From assembly GCA_903925975.1 (NCBI GenBank), contig CAIYHG010000124.1:36397-100396 (forward strand): a DNA stretch of 64,000 nucleotides, written 5' to 3'. How positions within the stretch are numbered: position 1 is the first letter of the stretch; each line of letters starts with the position of its first letter. This stretch comes from an uncultured Acidobacteriia bacterium (GTDB lineage: Bacteria > Acidobacteriota > Terriglobia > Bryobacterales > Bryobacteraceae). This document shows positions 16,966 through 27,636 of the stretch, piece by piece. The notes below the pieces were generated by a model that made no database searches, was not told where the DNA came from, and saw nothing but the letters and a program-made list of their open reading frames with translations. Made by a program: the position numbers and the translations under genes.

Positions 16966-18609
16966 TTAGGCTTCCACCCAGTTGCGGCGGTCGATGATGG
17001 TATGGGGTTCGTAGCTCTTCCCGGCTTCGAGGCGCTTGTCTTCGCGGCGGCTGGTCCACCAGAGAACCGGCCCGAGAACGCGGCTGGCGGTGGCGGCCAC
17101 AATTCCGAACTCCTGCTCGATTTCCTTGCGCAGGGTGCGAATATGGGCGGACACCTCGCCGTTGACCTTCTTCAGGCGGCGCTCCATGGCCCAGAGCATG
17201 GCGGGGTATGCATGTCGCAGCAGGTGCGATTCGCGATGGATGCGCTCGCGCACACGCTTGTCGGCATGGTTCTTATACCGCTTCCAGCCTTCGAAGCTCG
17301 TGCGGCAGATGCGGAACAGGCTCGGACCGTTGCGCTCGAAATCCCAGCGGAACGCGCGATTCAGAAGCTCGCCCGATAATTCCCGCGAGATTGCCGCGTG
17401 TTGGAAATTGAAGGAGTCCTGCCCGTGGATATCAGCCAGATCCACATCGAGCAACCTGCCCTGCTCCTCCATCTCCTGGTAGAGCGGAGTTCCGGGTACG
17501 GGCGTGTACAGCATGAACTGATGCAGATCGGTTTCGTGGGAGACGGCGTGCTCGATTTCCTCTTCGATGTTCTCGGGCGTGTGGTGTTCGAGGCCGATGA
17601 TGGTGGAGCCCAACAGCACGATGCCATGCTCGCGCAATTCCCTCGTCAGTTGATGGGTATCCGTGCCCTCAAGCTTGGCGTATCCCGCGCGCGGCGATTC
17701 CAGGCCGAGCCAGATGGTAGAGATTCCCAACTCGATCAGTTCGTCGTAGGTGTATTTCTTGATCGCGTTGGCGGAGGAGAAAATATGGAATGCCCAGCTC
17801 TTCCCGGCGGCCTTCATCCTCGCCAGCAGATCGAGCGCCCGCTGGCGCTGCAGCAGGAAGTTCTCGTCCATGATGAAGAAGGAGCGTACGTGCCGTTTGG
17901 TCTCGACTTCCTCCATCAGCTCAAACAGTTCGTCGCCGGTGGAGTACCAGTTCAGAATCTTTCCCTTGCCCCCGAAGAATGCCGACGTAGTGCAGAAGTT
18001 GCAGCCCATCGGGCAACCGACTGAGCTTATGATCGTGGCCGTGGAATCCAACCCGTCTGGAATCCTGACGCCCATCACGCGCAGGTCGAATCCGGATGAG
18101 AGTTCGGGATGGCGGATGGGCGCGTCTACGTCTTCGCCCAGATACCGCCGCATCCACTCAATGCCATCGCCCTTGACAATATGGTCCGCATCCAGGAGAT
18201 GCTCCACGCCGGGTATTGCGGCCACGTGCCCGCCCACGACGATTGTCGATTGGGGAGAAATCTGGCGGACCATCCGGCACATTTCGCGCGCCTTGCCCAC
18301 GTTCACGATGATCGAGGAGATGCCGACGATGTCGTAGTGATTGGCCTTCAGTTCTTTGGCAAAGGCTTCGCGAGTGGGGAAGTCGAGCACCGAGCACGGC
18401 GCCGAGATGTTCTCCTGGATCATGAGGATGCCCCAGGAACGATGGAAGCGCCGCACGGAAAATGCGCCCTGCAGCTTGGTTACCTGGTTATGGTAAAGCT
18501 CCATGGGGTTCATGGTGCGGCTGCCGAACTCATCGTTTTGCGCGTAGGGGCCGAAGACAGACGAGAGGAGCACGCGGGCCTGCGCGCCCTTCGGATGTTT
18601 ATCGATCAT
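16966..18609 (-). CDS. B12-binding-domain radical SAM protein
   Basis: IVGISSIIVNVGKAREMCRMVRQISPQSTIVVGGHVAA and radical SAM CPMGCNFC. Confidence 0.8.
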   Translation of the reverse strand: MIDKHPKGAQARVLLSSVFGPYAQNDEFGSRTMNPMELYHNQVTKLQGAFSVRRFHRSWGILMIQENISAPCSVLDFPTREAFAKELKANHYDIVGISSIIVNVGKAREMCRMVRQISPQSTIVVGGHVAAIPGVEHLLDADHIVKGDGIEWMRRYLGEDVDAPIRHPELSSGFDLRVMGVRIPDGLDSTATIISSVGCPMGCNFCTTSAFFGGKGKILNWYSTGDELFELMEEVETKRHVRSFFIMDENFLLQRQRALDLLARMKAAGKSWAFHIFSSANAIKKYTYDELIELGISTIWLGLESPRAGYAKLEGTDTHQLTRELREHGIVLLGSTIIGLEHHTPENIEEEIEHAVSHETDLHQFMLYTPVPGTPLYQEMEEQGRLLDVDLADIHGQDSFNFQHAAISRELSGELLNRAFRWDFERNGPSLFRICRTSFEGWKRYKNHADKRVRERIHRESHLLRHAYPAMLWAMERRLKKVNGEVSAHIRTLRKEIEQEFGIVAATASRVLGPVLWWTSRREDKRLEAGKSYEPHTIIDRRNWVEA

Positions 18610-18704
18610 GTAGGGAATTCCAAACGCGGAGGTCCAGGTGCGGAGGTCCGCTGAACTACTTCAGTGTAACAGTTAGGACGGTTTCGCGCTTGGGACGGCT
18701 CCAG

Positions 18705-19244
18705 CTAGCGCGCCGGAACCGTCCAAAGAAAGATTTTGTTGCCGTCCACGGTTTCCACCTTGTCCGGTTTCCAGTCGCCCATGTCGAAGCTGTGGGAAAC
18801 GATGCGCGTGCCGGGCTTGAGTTCTTTCAGCAACTTGGGGCGAAGGCGCAGATTGACGTCGGGAAGCAGGTATAGCATCACCACGGTGGCATCGTGGATA
18901 TCGGCCGCAAACAGATCGTTGACCTCAAAACGGACGAGGGGTTCCACGCCAGCGGCCTTCGCGCCGGCTCGCGCTTCGGCAATGCGGACAGGATTGTTGT
19001 CTATGCCCGTTCCATGGGCGCCGTACTGCTTCGCCGCGGCGATCACCACGCGGCCGTCGCCGCACCCGAGGTCGTAGACCACGTCGTTCTTCCCCGTGCC
19101 GGCCAGCTTGAGAATGGCGTTCACAATCTCTTCGGGCGAGGTCACGTAGGGGGCGTTGATGAATATCTCGCCCTTGTCTTGGGCGGCGGCAACGCTGGCG
19201 AGCAGGGCGATCATTAGCGGGAGAATTCGCGGCATAAACTTCAA
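18705..19244 (-). CDS. Exported class I SAM-dependent methyltransferase
   Basis: Signal peptide; VVYDLGCGDGRVVIAAAKQYGAHGTGIDNNPVRIAEA. Confidence 0.75.
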   Translation of the reverse strand: MKFMPRILPLMIALLASVAAAQDKGEIFINAPYVTSPEEIVNAILKLAGTGKNDVVYDLGCGDGRVVIAAAKQYGAHGTGIDNNPVRIAEARAGAKAAGVEPLVRFEVNDLFAADIHDATVVMLYLLPDVNLRLRPKLLKELKPGTRIVSHSFDMGDWKPDKVETVDGNKIFLWTVPAR

Positions 19245-19264
19245 TTTTAACCGGCTGCGGTCAG

Positions 19265-19299
19265 TGGTAGAATGGTATATATAAGGTGTTCTTCTACCA
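19265..19299. promoter_or_regulatory. Candidate VapBC autoregulatory operator
   Basis: Perfect 8-bp inverted repeat TGGTAGAA...TTCTACCA flanking a TATATA box and touching the vapB ATG. Confidence 0.5.
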
Positions 19300-19571
19300 T
19301 GGCGCTGAACATCAAGAATGCGGACGTGGAGCGGCTGGCGAGTGAAGTGGCCAGAATCTCCAATGAAACCAAGACCGAGGCCATTAGGCGTGCGCTATTG
19401 GAACGGCGGATTCGGTTGCAGGCGCGCATCGGAAAGGCCGGAACTCGCAAGAGCCTTCGCGATCACCTGGAGCGGAATGTCTGGCCTCTGGTACCCCAGG
19501 GCGAACTCGGGAGAGTTCTCACCCGCGAAGAGGAAGATCGCATTCTGGGCTACGGCCCCGAGGGCTATTGA
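19299..19571 (+). CDS. VapB-type antitoxin (Rv0623-like)
   Basis: MALNIKNADVERLASEVARISNETKTEAIRRALLERR; followed by PIN toxin. Confidence 0.85.
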   Translation: MALNIKNADVERLASEVARISNETKTEAIRRALLERRIRLQARIGKAGTRKSLRDHLERNVWPLVPQGELGRVLTREEEDRILGYGPEGY

Positions 19572-19574
19572 GCC

Positions 19575-19961
19575 ATGGTCCTGGACAGTTCGGCGATTGT
19601 CGCGATCCATTTGAAAGAACCGGGGTGCGACCGGCTGATCGAAGCCATCGAAAGTGCGGAAGTGGTGGTGGTGGGCGTTCCGACGCTGCTCGAAAGCGCG
19701 TTGGTGCTCTCGAACCGTCTGGGTCAGGACGCGCGCCCGCTGCTCTATGGCTTCATCCGGCGCCTGGGAGTTGAAGTCGTCCCATTCAACGAAGACCATC
19801 TGGACGCGGCCATGTCCGCTTTCCTCCGATACGGGAGAGGGCGCCATGCCGCGGGCCTCAATTTCGGCGACTGCATGTCTTACGCAGTGGCGGACGTTGC
19901 CGGCATGCCCCTGCTATTCATCGGCGAAGACTTCGCCCGGACCGATCTTCCGAGAGCCTAG
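19575..19961 (+). CDS. VapC-type PIN-domain ribonuclease toxin
   Basis: MVLDSSAIVAI..ES..NFGDCMSYAVADVAGMPLLFIGEDFARTD. Confidence 0.9.
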   Translation: MVLDSSAIVAIHLKEPGCDRLIEAIESAEVVVVGVPTLLESALVLSNRLGQDARPLLYGFIRRLGVEVVPFNEDHLDAAMSAFLRYGRGRHAAGLNFGDCMSYAVADVAGMPLLFIGEDFARTDLPRA

Positions 19962-19988
19962 AAGGGCTCATCGCACGCCGTTCCCTGC

Positions 19989-20399
19989 TCAGTACATCGC
20001 CGGATAGGCCAAGCGCATTTCGCCGGCTCGGTTTCGGGCGGTCTCAATCTTGATCAGTGGGCCCGCGTCCATCCCGGGGCAGTAGCCGGCGGCCTTGCGC
20101 CATTCGCGGCGGCTCTCCACCAGTTCCGGCCAGAAGGGGAAGACGCGGCACTGCGTCGGTTTCGCCTCGTGGATCGAGCAGCCCTCGTCCGTCAGGAAGC
20201 TGCACTGCGATTGGCGGGGCACGCGGAGGCGCAGCCGGTTGCGCGTGCGGTAAACGTACCGGCGTTCGAATTCGCGCTTCGTCACGTGGAGAAACTCCGC
20301 TGCCCGCTCCAAATCTTGCTCTGTCAGATAGACGAAGCCGGGTTGCCGGCAGCAGACCGTGCAACCGCGCTGGCATGCGAATCGCAACCCCTGCGGCAT
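19989..20399 (-). CDS. YkgJ-family cysteine-cluster protein
   Basis: CQRGCTVCCRQPGFVYLT..QCSFLTDEGCSIHEAKPTQCRVFPFWPEL. Confidence 0.8.
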   Translation of the reverse strand: MPQGLRFACQRGCTVCCRQPGFVYLTEQDLERAAEFLHVTKREFERRYVYRTRNRLRLRVPRQSQCSFLTDEGCSIHEAKPTQCRVFPFWPELVESRREWRKAAGYCPGMDAGPLIKIETARNRAGEMRLAYPAMY

Positions 20400-20485
20400 G
20401 AATCTATTATCGCTGAGAACGGTTTCGGTCTTTACTTATCCACCGGTTGTGGTATATTTCATCCACCAATGACGGGGAGGCACTC

Positions 20486-20914
20486 ATGTCCCTTGTGCGT
20501 GATATCGTTGACGAGCGAATGCTCTTTTCTGTGGAGGAGCAGCAGACGGTCACACAGGTTGCGGCGCGGATGACGGAGCTCAATGTGGGCGCCATTGTTG
20601 TGCTTAGCAGCGGCCAACTGAGCGGTGTCTTCAGCGAGCGCGACCTGATGCGGCGGGTTTTGCTGGGCAGGCTCGATCCGGATCATACGCCGGTCAAGGA
20701 AGTGATGACCCGGGAACTGGCCACGATCGAAGACTCCGCCAGCGTGGAGCAGGCGGAGGAGGCCATGCGCGTGAATAACTGCCGGCACCTTCCCGTGCTA
20801 CGGAACGGGCGGCTCACCGCTTTCCTCTCCATGCGGGACCTGCTGAACTACGAACTCGCCCGCAAGACGGAGGAACTCCATCACATGCGGGCGTATATTC
20901 AAAGCAACACGTGA
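20486..20914 (+). CDS. CBS-domain protein
   Basis: Two CBS repeats (VTQVAARMTELNVGAIVV..GVFSERDLMRRV; VEQAEEAMRVNNCRHLPVLRNGRLTAFLSMRDLL). Confidence 0.85.
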   Translation: MSLVRDIVDERMLFSVEEQQTVTQVAARMTELNVGAIVVLSSGQLSGVFSERDLMRRVLLGRLDPDHTPVKEVMTRELATIEDSASVEQAEEAMRVNNCRHLPVLRNGRLTAFLSMRDLLNYELARKTEELHHMRAYIQSNT

Positions 20915-21279
20915 GTTCAGGCATTGTAGTCTTCGCCCACGGCTCTCCCCTGGAGCCGGCTAATGAGGGAGTGCGCGCGACGGCGCGCCAACTGGCGCTG
21001 GCCGGCGGCTTCCCGCACGTCGAGGCCGCCTTTCTCGAACGGGGCGAACCGGACTTGGCCGGGGCCGTTGCCCGGTTATGTGCGCTCGGCGTTACGCGGG
21101 TAGTGGTTCTTCCCTACTTCCTGACGCTGGGGATACACCTGGAGCGCGATCTGCCCCGCCTTGTGGCTGCTATCTCAAATGAACATAAAGGGTTAAGCAT
21201 AGAGGTAGCCAGTCCGCTGGAGGGCCATCCAGGGCTGGTATCGGCGCTGCTGGACAGGGCCGGAGAAATGAAGGCGTAG
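20911..21279 (+). CDS. CbiX/SirB-like sirohydrochlorin chelatase-family protein
   Basis: GIVVFAHGSPLEPAN..VEAAFLERGEPDLAGAVARLCALGVTRVVVLPYFLTLGIHLERDLP. Confidence 0.75.
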   Translation: MSSGIVVFAHGSPLEPANEGVRATARQLALAGGFPHVEAAFLERGEPDLAGAVARLCALGVTRVVVLPYFLTLGIHLERDLPRLVAAISNEHKGLSIEVASPLEGHPGLVSALLDRAGEMKA

Positions 21280-21286
21280 CCCCTCC

Positions 21287-21307
21287 ATTGAGTCCTTCAC
21301 ACTCAAG
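21287..21307. promoter_or_regulatory. HAIR (HspR-associated inverted repeat) operator
   Basis: ATTGAGT-CCTTCAC-ACTCAAG versus consensus CTTGAGT-N7-ACTCAAG; an HspR gene lies at the end of the same gene run. Confidence 0.7.
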
Positions 21308-21313
21308 GATTTC

Positions 21314-21342
21314 TTGACAATCACCTACTAAGGTTTGATAAT
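21314..21342 (+). promoter_or_regulatory. Sigma70-type dnaK promoter
   Basis: TTGACA (21314-21319), 17-bp spacer, GATAAT (21337-21342), immediately after the HAIR site. Confidence 0.7.
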
Positions 21343-21432
21343 GGTTATGGACTAATGCCGCCCTCATTGGCGGCACGCCATAAAACTTAGGAAAACCGCA
21401 CTACCAGCGAGAACGAGGGAGGCTTTTTAGCA

Positions 21433-23355
<1,923 letters not shown>

Positions 23356-23385
23356 GCACTACGGCCAGGGCTCGAATCGCGGGCC

Positions 23386-23425
23386 GGAGCCGGGCAAGCG
23401 CACGCGCGCCGTTTCGCCCGGCTCC
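23386..23425. other. dnaK-dnaJ intergenic stem-loop
   Basis: GGAGCCGGGC (23386-23395) / GCCCGGCTCC (23416-23425), perfect 10-bp stem, 20-nt loop. Confidence 0.6.
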
Positions 23426-23453
23426 GGGGCCGCAATGCGCCCGAGAGGTTTCT

Positions 23454-24653
23454 ATGGCAGCGCCTAAACACGATTACTACGAAACGCTGGGAGTGGAGCG
23501 GAAGGCTTCGTCAGACGATATCCGCAAGGCCTACCGGAAGCTCGCGCGCAAGCACCATCCCGACTTGAACCCGGGGGATCAGTCCTCCGAGGACCGCTTC
23601 AAGAACGTGCAGGAAGCTTACGACATTCTGAGCGATTCCAAGAAGCGCCAGATGTACGATCAGTTCGGGTTCTACTCGGACGCAGGATTCCCCGGCGCGG
23701 GTCCCGGGCCTCAGGGCGGCCCCGGTCCGCAGCCTGGCATGGATTTCAACGGTTTCGATTTTTCCGACTACTTCGGCGGGGCGGGAGCGCCCGGCGGCGG
23801 TGGGGGGGCTGGCCGGCGCAGGCAGGATCAGGCGTCGGGCGGGCGGTTCCAGGATATCTTTTCGCAGTTCTTCGGCGGCCGCGGGGCCGGCGCGGCTCAG
23901 CCCGAGCCACAGAAGGGCAGCGATCTCGAATACGCGATGGATATCGGCTTCTGGCAGGCCATCAAAGGCACCCAGGCCCGGCTGAACATCACGCGCTACG
24001 AAGTTTGCGATACCTGCCACGGTTCCGGCGCAACGGGCGCCAATGAAGTGGCCTGCCCCGAGTGCAAGGGCAGCGGCCAGGTGAGCCAGATGGCGGGCGC
24101 CATGAAATTCAATATCACCTGCCCCCGCTGCGGCGGCGGCGGAAGGCTGCGGAACGCGTGCCCCACATGCGGCGGCGATGGCCGGGTGGCCCGCACGGAA
24201 GCCGTGGAAGTGCGTATCCCTCCCGGAGCCCGCAATGGGTCGCGCCTGCGCGTGCCCGGAAAGGGCAACGCCGGCACAATGGGGTCGCCGGCCGGTGACC
24301 TCTATATCACCACCAGGGTGGAAGATCACCCGCTATTCCACCGCGAGGGCGACAACATTGAAATCAAGGTTCCGGTAACCGTGTGGGAGGCCGGCCTGGG
24401 CGCGAAGATCGAAGTTCCCACTATCGATGGGCGTACCCAGCTCAAGATTCCGCAGGGCACCAAGAACGGCCAGCGCTTCCGGTTGCGCGAAAAAGGCGTG
24501 CTCAATTTGAGAACGAACCAGCGCGGGGATCAGATTGTGGAGGTAGCCATCGAGGCTCCCGCACCCCGCGACGAGCGCACCAAAGAGCTGCTGCGCGAAC
24601 TGGCGTCGCTGCACACCGAGGATCCGCGCGCCGGCATCTGGACAGACGTCTGA
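23454..24653 (+). CDS. dnaJ: Chaperone DnaJ
   Basis: J-domain HPD; four CxxCxGxG-type zinc motifs; C-terminal domain. Confidence 0.95.
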   Translation: MAAPKHDYYETLGVERKASSDDIRKAYRKLARKHHPDLNPGDQSSEDRFKNVQEAYDILSDSKKRQMYDQFGFYSDAGFPGAGPGPQGGPGPQPGMDFNGFDFSDYFGGAGAPGGGGGAGRRRQDQASGGRFQDIFSQFFGGRGAGAAQPEPQKGSDLEYAMDIGFWQAIKGTQARLNITRYEVCDTCHGSGATGANEVACPECKGSGQVSQMAGAMKFNITCPRCGGGGRLRNACPTCGGDGRVARTEAVEVRIPPGARNGSRLRVPGKGNAGTMGSPAGDLYITTRVEDHPLFHREGDNIEIKVPVTVWEAGLGAKIEVPTIDGRTQLKIPQGTKNGQRFRLREKGVLNLRTNQRGDQIVEVAIEAPAPRDERTKELLRELASLHTEDPRAGIWTDV

Positions 24654-24664
24654 GGAGAGTCCCC

Positions 24665-25078
24665 ATGGCGAAAGCGAAATCCAAAGCGGCCTACATGATC
24701 TCGGCGGTGGCGGAGCAGTACGCGATTCATCCGCAAACGCTCCGCCTCTATGAGCGTGAGGGACTCCTCAAGCCTTCCCGCAGCGAAGGCAATACCAGGC
24801 TCTTCACGGATGGCGACCTGGAGCGGCTCGAGGTGATTCTGCACCTGACTCGCGATCTGGGCGTCAATCTTGCCGGCGTCGAGATCATTCTGAACATGCG
24901 CGAGAAGATGGGCGAGATGCAGACGCAGATCCAGGAGTTCATCTCCACGCTCAACCGCGAACTCGCGGCCCGCACCACGCGGCCGCAGGAAAGCGCGGAG
25001 CGCAATTCGCTGATTCCCGTGGTGAACCTGCGGGCCCCGGCGGGCTCATCATCGTCCGGGACGCGGCGTTCGCGCTAG
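24665..25078 (+). CDS. hspR: MerR-family heat-shock repressor HspR
   Basis: YMISAVAEQYAIHPQTLRLYEREGLLKPSRSEGNTRLFTDGDLERLEVILHLTRDLGVNLAGVEIIL; position after dnaJ. Confidence 0.9.
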   Translation: MAKAKSKAAYMISAVAEQYAIHPQTLRLYEREGLLKPSRSEGNTRLFTDGDLERLEVILHLTRDLGVNLAGVEIILNMREKMGEMQTQIQEFISTLNRELAARTTRPQESAERNSLIPVVNLRAPAGSSSSGTRRSR

Positions 25079-25153
25079 CGCTGTCCCGCTCCGGAGTTAC
25101 CGCAAACGGCCATCCGCATCAAGCTATGATGTGTATTCAGGCCTTCCTGCTGC

Positions 25154-25840
25154 ATGAGCACTCAAGCCCCAGCCGCGCGCAATCTAACCTTGGCGTACGT
25201 AGCGCCATTCGTGGTGTTCGTGGTCGCGATGGGCCTGGAGCGCGCGTTTTCGCTGCCGTCGGCAGTGTACTATCCCCTGCGGTTCATCCTGGTCTGCCTG
25301 GTGCTGATTGTTGTGTCCCGCCGGGTGATTCCGTTGCGCCCGTCGGCGCCGCTCGCGAGCATTGCCATAGGGATCGCGGTGTTTCTGATTTGGATCGGTC
25401 CCGACGTGATCTTCGGTCCGGCCTATCGCCATCACTGGATCTTCGAGAACGCGATTCTCGGCCAGGCGGCCAGTTCGGCCGGGAGCGGCCTCCGCGGGAA
25501 CGTGCCATTTATCGTCGTGCGCACGCTCAGTTGCATGATCACCGTTCCCATTCTGGAGGAACTGTTCTGGCGCGGCTGGTTGCTGCGCTGGCTGATTGGC
25601 CACGAGTTCACCAAGGTTCCAATCGGCGCATACACGGTTTCCGCCTTTTGGATGGTAGCCCTGTTGTTTGCTTCCGAACACGGGCCTTACTGGGAAGTCG
25701 GCCTCGCCGCTGGTCTCATTTACAATTGGTGGCTGGTTCGAACTAAGAATCTGGCCGATTGCATTGTGGCGCACGCCGTCACCAACGGCGCTTTGTCCGC
25801 CTACGTTCTACTCACGGGAAACTGGCAATACTGGCTATAA
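25154..25840 (+). CDS. CPBP-family CAAX-like intramembrane protease
   Basis: VPILEELFWRGWLLRWL (EExxxR) and WMVALLFASEH / LADCIVAHAVTN motifs. Confidence 0.85.
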   Translation: MSTQAPAARNLTLAYVAPFVVFVVAMGLERAFSLPSAVYYPLRFILVCLVLIVVSRRVIPLRPSAPLASIAIGIAVFLIWIGPDVIFGPAYRHHWIFENAILGQAASSAGSGLRGNVPFIVVRTLSCMITVPILEELFWRGWLLRWLIGHEFTKVPIGAYTVSAFWMVALLFASEHGPYWEVGLAAGLIYNWWLVRTKNLADCIVAHAVTNGALSAYVLLTGNWQYWL

Positions 25841-25973
25841 CGGAATTCCGGCGAGACAACACAATCCACCGATCTGCAAAGGCTTCGATTCCAACTGAAG
25901 TTTGCATTTCAGATAAAGGAGTGCCATTATCTGAACCGGAGGCCGACGTTCCGGGGACTCATAGGACAGAATC

Positions 25974-26597
25974 ATGATGACGCCAAGAGTCGCGGTTCTA
26001 TTGCTTGGGCCACCCGATTGCGGAAAGGGAACTCAAGCCGATCAACTGGTGAGCCGTTTCCCCCTGAAACATATCAGTAGCGGCGAAGCCTTAAGGGCAA
26101 TAGCGAAACAGCAAACCGAGCTCGCCGATCGCGTCCGCCAGCAAATGCTTGGCGGTGGCCTGGTGAGCGACCAGGTAGTCAACGACGTGGTGGTTCAAGC
26201 GCTGGCTACGATAGGCGATGGCCAGTCTCCTGTCCTTGACGGGTATCCACGCAACCCCGACCAGACCGTCATTATCTTGAAGGCCCTGGCCGACTTGGGC
26301 TATGGCAAGGTAATAACAATTTACCTCGACGTTCCCCCGGAGATTTGCAGGGACCGGTGGCTGCATCGCTGCCACAGAACCCACGCGCAAGGAACGCTGC
26401 GGGAAGACGATGCGGCGGGCGAAGAAGTCTTCCATCAAAGGATGGCTACCTTCGAGGAGCACACCATCCCGGCGTTGAAGTGCCTTCAACAAAGCACGGA
26501 AGAATTCCGCATTGACGGCAGCCCCGCGGTAGAAATTGTGGCGGATGCCATTGCTAACTGCTTAAGCAAGTTCCTGCCGGCGTGCACGCGCGCGTGA
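25974..26597 (+). CDS. Adenylate kinase-family protein
   Basis: AVLLLGPPDCGKGTQADQLVSRFPLKHISSGEALR..VLDGYPRNPDQ; divergent LID region. Confidence 0.8.
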   Translation: MMTPRVAVLLLGPPDCGKGTQADQLVSRFPLKHISSGEALRAIAKQQTELADRVRQQMLGGGLVSDQVVNDVVVQALATIGDGQSPVLDGYPRNPDQTVIILKALADLGYGKVITIYLDVPPEICRDRWLHRCHRTHAQGTLREDDAAGEEVFHQRMATFEEHTIPALKCLQQSTEEFRIDGSPAVEIVADAIANCLSKFLPACTRA

Positions 26598-26644
26598 TGG
26601 CGCTCCCGGCCGCAGACGACTGCGCCGAGCAATCGTTGCGTTCC

Positions 26645-26684
26645 GCGAGCCATCCAGAGGAGCTTCGCCGGTGAGGCGCAACCG
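26645..26684 (+). repeat. Copy 1 of a 40-bp imperfect direct repeat
   Basis: GCGAGCCATCCAGAGGAGCTTCGCCGGTGAGGCGCAACCG; 34/40 identical to 27506-27545. Confidence 0.75.
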
Positions 26685-26753
26685 CATTGGCGCGGTCACG
26701 GCGACGCGTTCCGGTCTCGGCGGAGGCGCGCCGCCGGCAGCCAGATCAGCCCG

Positions 26754-27269
26754 TTACCGACCAGGCTCGGTTGGAGCCGGTTCCGGCGGATTCTTCCGTG
26801 CGCCCTGTGCTTGCGCTTCCGCGGTTTTGCGGAGCGCATCCACGTCGGCGATATCCTGCGGGCGTCCTGCCGCCAGCTTCGCTGCCACTAAGTCGGCGGC
26901 GGAAATGAAATACGCATTAAGTCCGGTGGCCGCATCAATCAACCCTTCCACCCTGCGCTCCCATGCGGCGTCAAAATCAACGCCGGGAAGATCGGGGAGA
27001 ATATCGAAGCCTCGCGGATCGCGTCCAAAACGAAAAAAGCTGCCGCGGTCCGCAAACTCTTCCGGGCTAACGCCTTCAAGCGCTGCGCCAAATTCGGCAA
27101 GCGCGGCATACACCGCTTGGGCGTTAGCGTGGTCCGCTTTTATGAAAAGGTCGATATCCTTCGTAAAACGAGGCTGGGCGTGAAAGATGACAGCGTAACC
27201 GCCGACAATCAAGTACCTAACGCCATGGGCATTGAAGGCGGACAAAAGGTCTTTGTAGTCTTGGTACAT
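26754..27269 (-). CDS. Nucleotidyltransferase (AbiEii/DUF6036-like)
   Basis: HGVRYLIVGGYAVIFHAQPRFTKDIDLFIKAD (GGYAV..KDIDL). Confidence 0.75.
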   Translation of the reverse strand: MYQDYKDLLSAFNAHGVRYLIVGGYAVIFHAQPRFTKDIDLFIKADHANAQAVYAALAEFGAALEGVSPEEFADRGSFFRFGRDPRGFDILPDLPGVDFDAAWERRVEGLIDAATGLNAYFISAADLVAAKLAAGRPQDIADVDALRKTAEAQAQGARKNPPEPAPTEPGR

Positions 27270-27423
27270 CCGGCTCCATTTCCCAACCTTTGAGTGCGTA
27301 GGCGGTCTCGATCATTTCCTCAACCGCGTCAATCCGCTCGTGCACAGGCCGACTCTGCCAGTACCGATACTCGTCGGCCTTCATCTCGTCGAGGTTGGCG
27401 TACCTGCGAATGATCGGACCCAT
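27217..27423 (-). CDS. Small protein encoded upstream of and overlapping the nucleotidyltransferase gene
   Basis: ADEYRYWQSRPVHERIDAVEEMIETAYALKG; overlaps the start of the 26754-27269 gene. Confidence 0.6.
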   Translation of the reverse strand: MGPIIRRYANLDEMKADEYRYWQSRPVHERIDAVEEMIETAYALKGWEMEPDVPRLQRPFVRLQCPWR

Positions 27424-27505
27424 GCCTTGTTTGTAACATGCGAAGCGTGGCGCTTCAACTCGGAGCGACCAACTGCCCCGCCCGAATCCAGGGTCATAGG
27501 CTCCC

Positions 27506-27545
27506 GCGAGCCTTCGAGAGGATCTTCGCCGGCGTGGCGTAACCG
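27506..27545 (+). repeat. Copy 2 of a 40-bp imperfect direct repeat
   Basis: GCGAGCCTTCGAGAGGATCTTCGCCGGCGTGGCGTAACCG. Confidence 0.75.
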
Positions 27546-27636
27546 GGCCGGCCCGGTCTCGATTGAGATTTCGGTTTCGACGGGGTCATGCGCCAAGCAG
27601 CGTTGCCTCGCCTGCCGCTAAAATAGCGGGTAGCCA

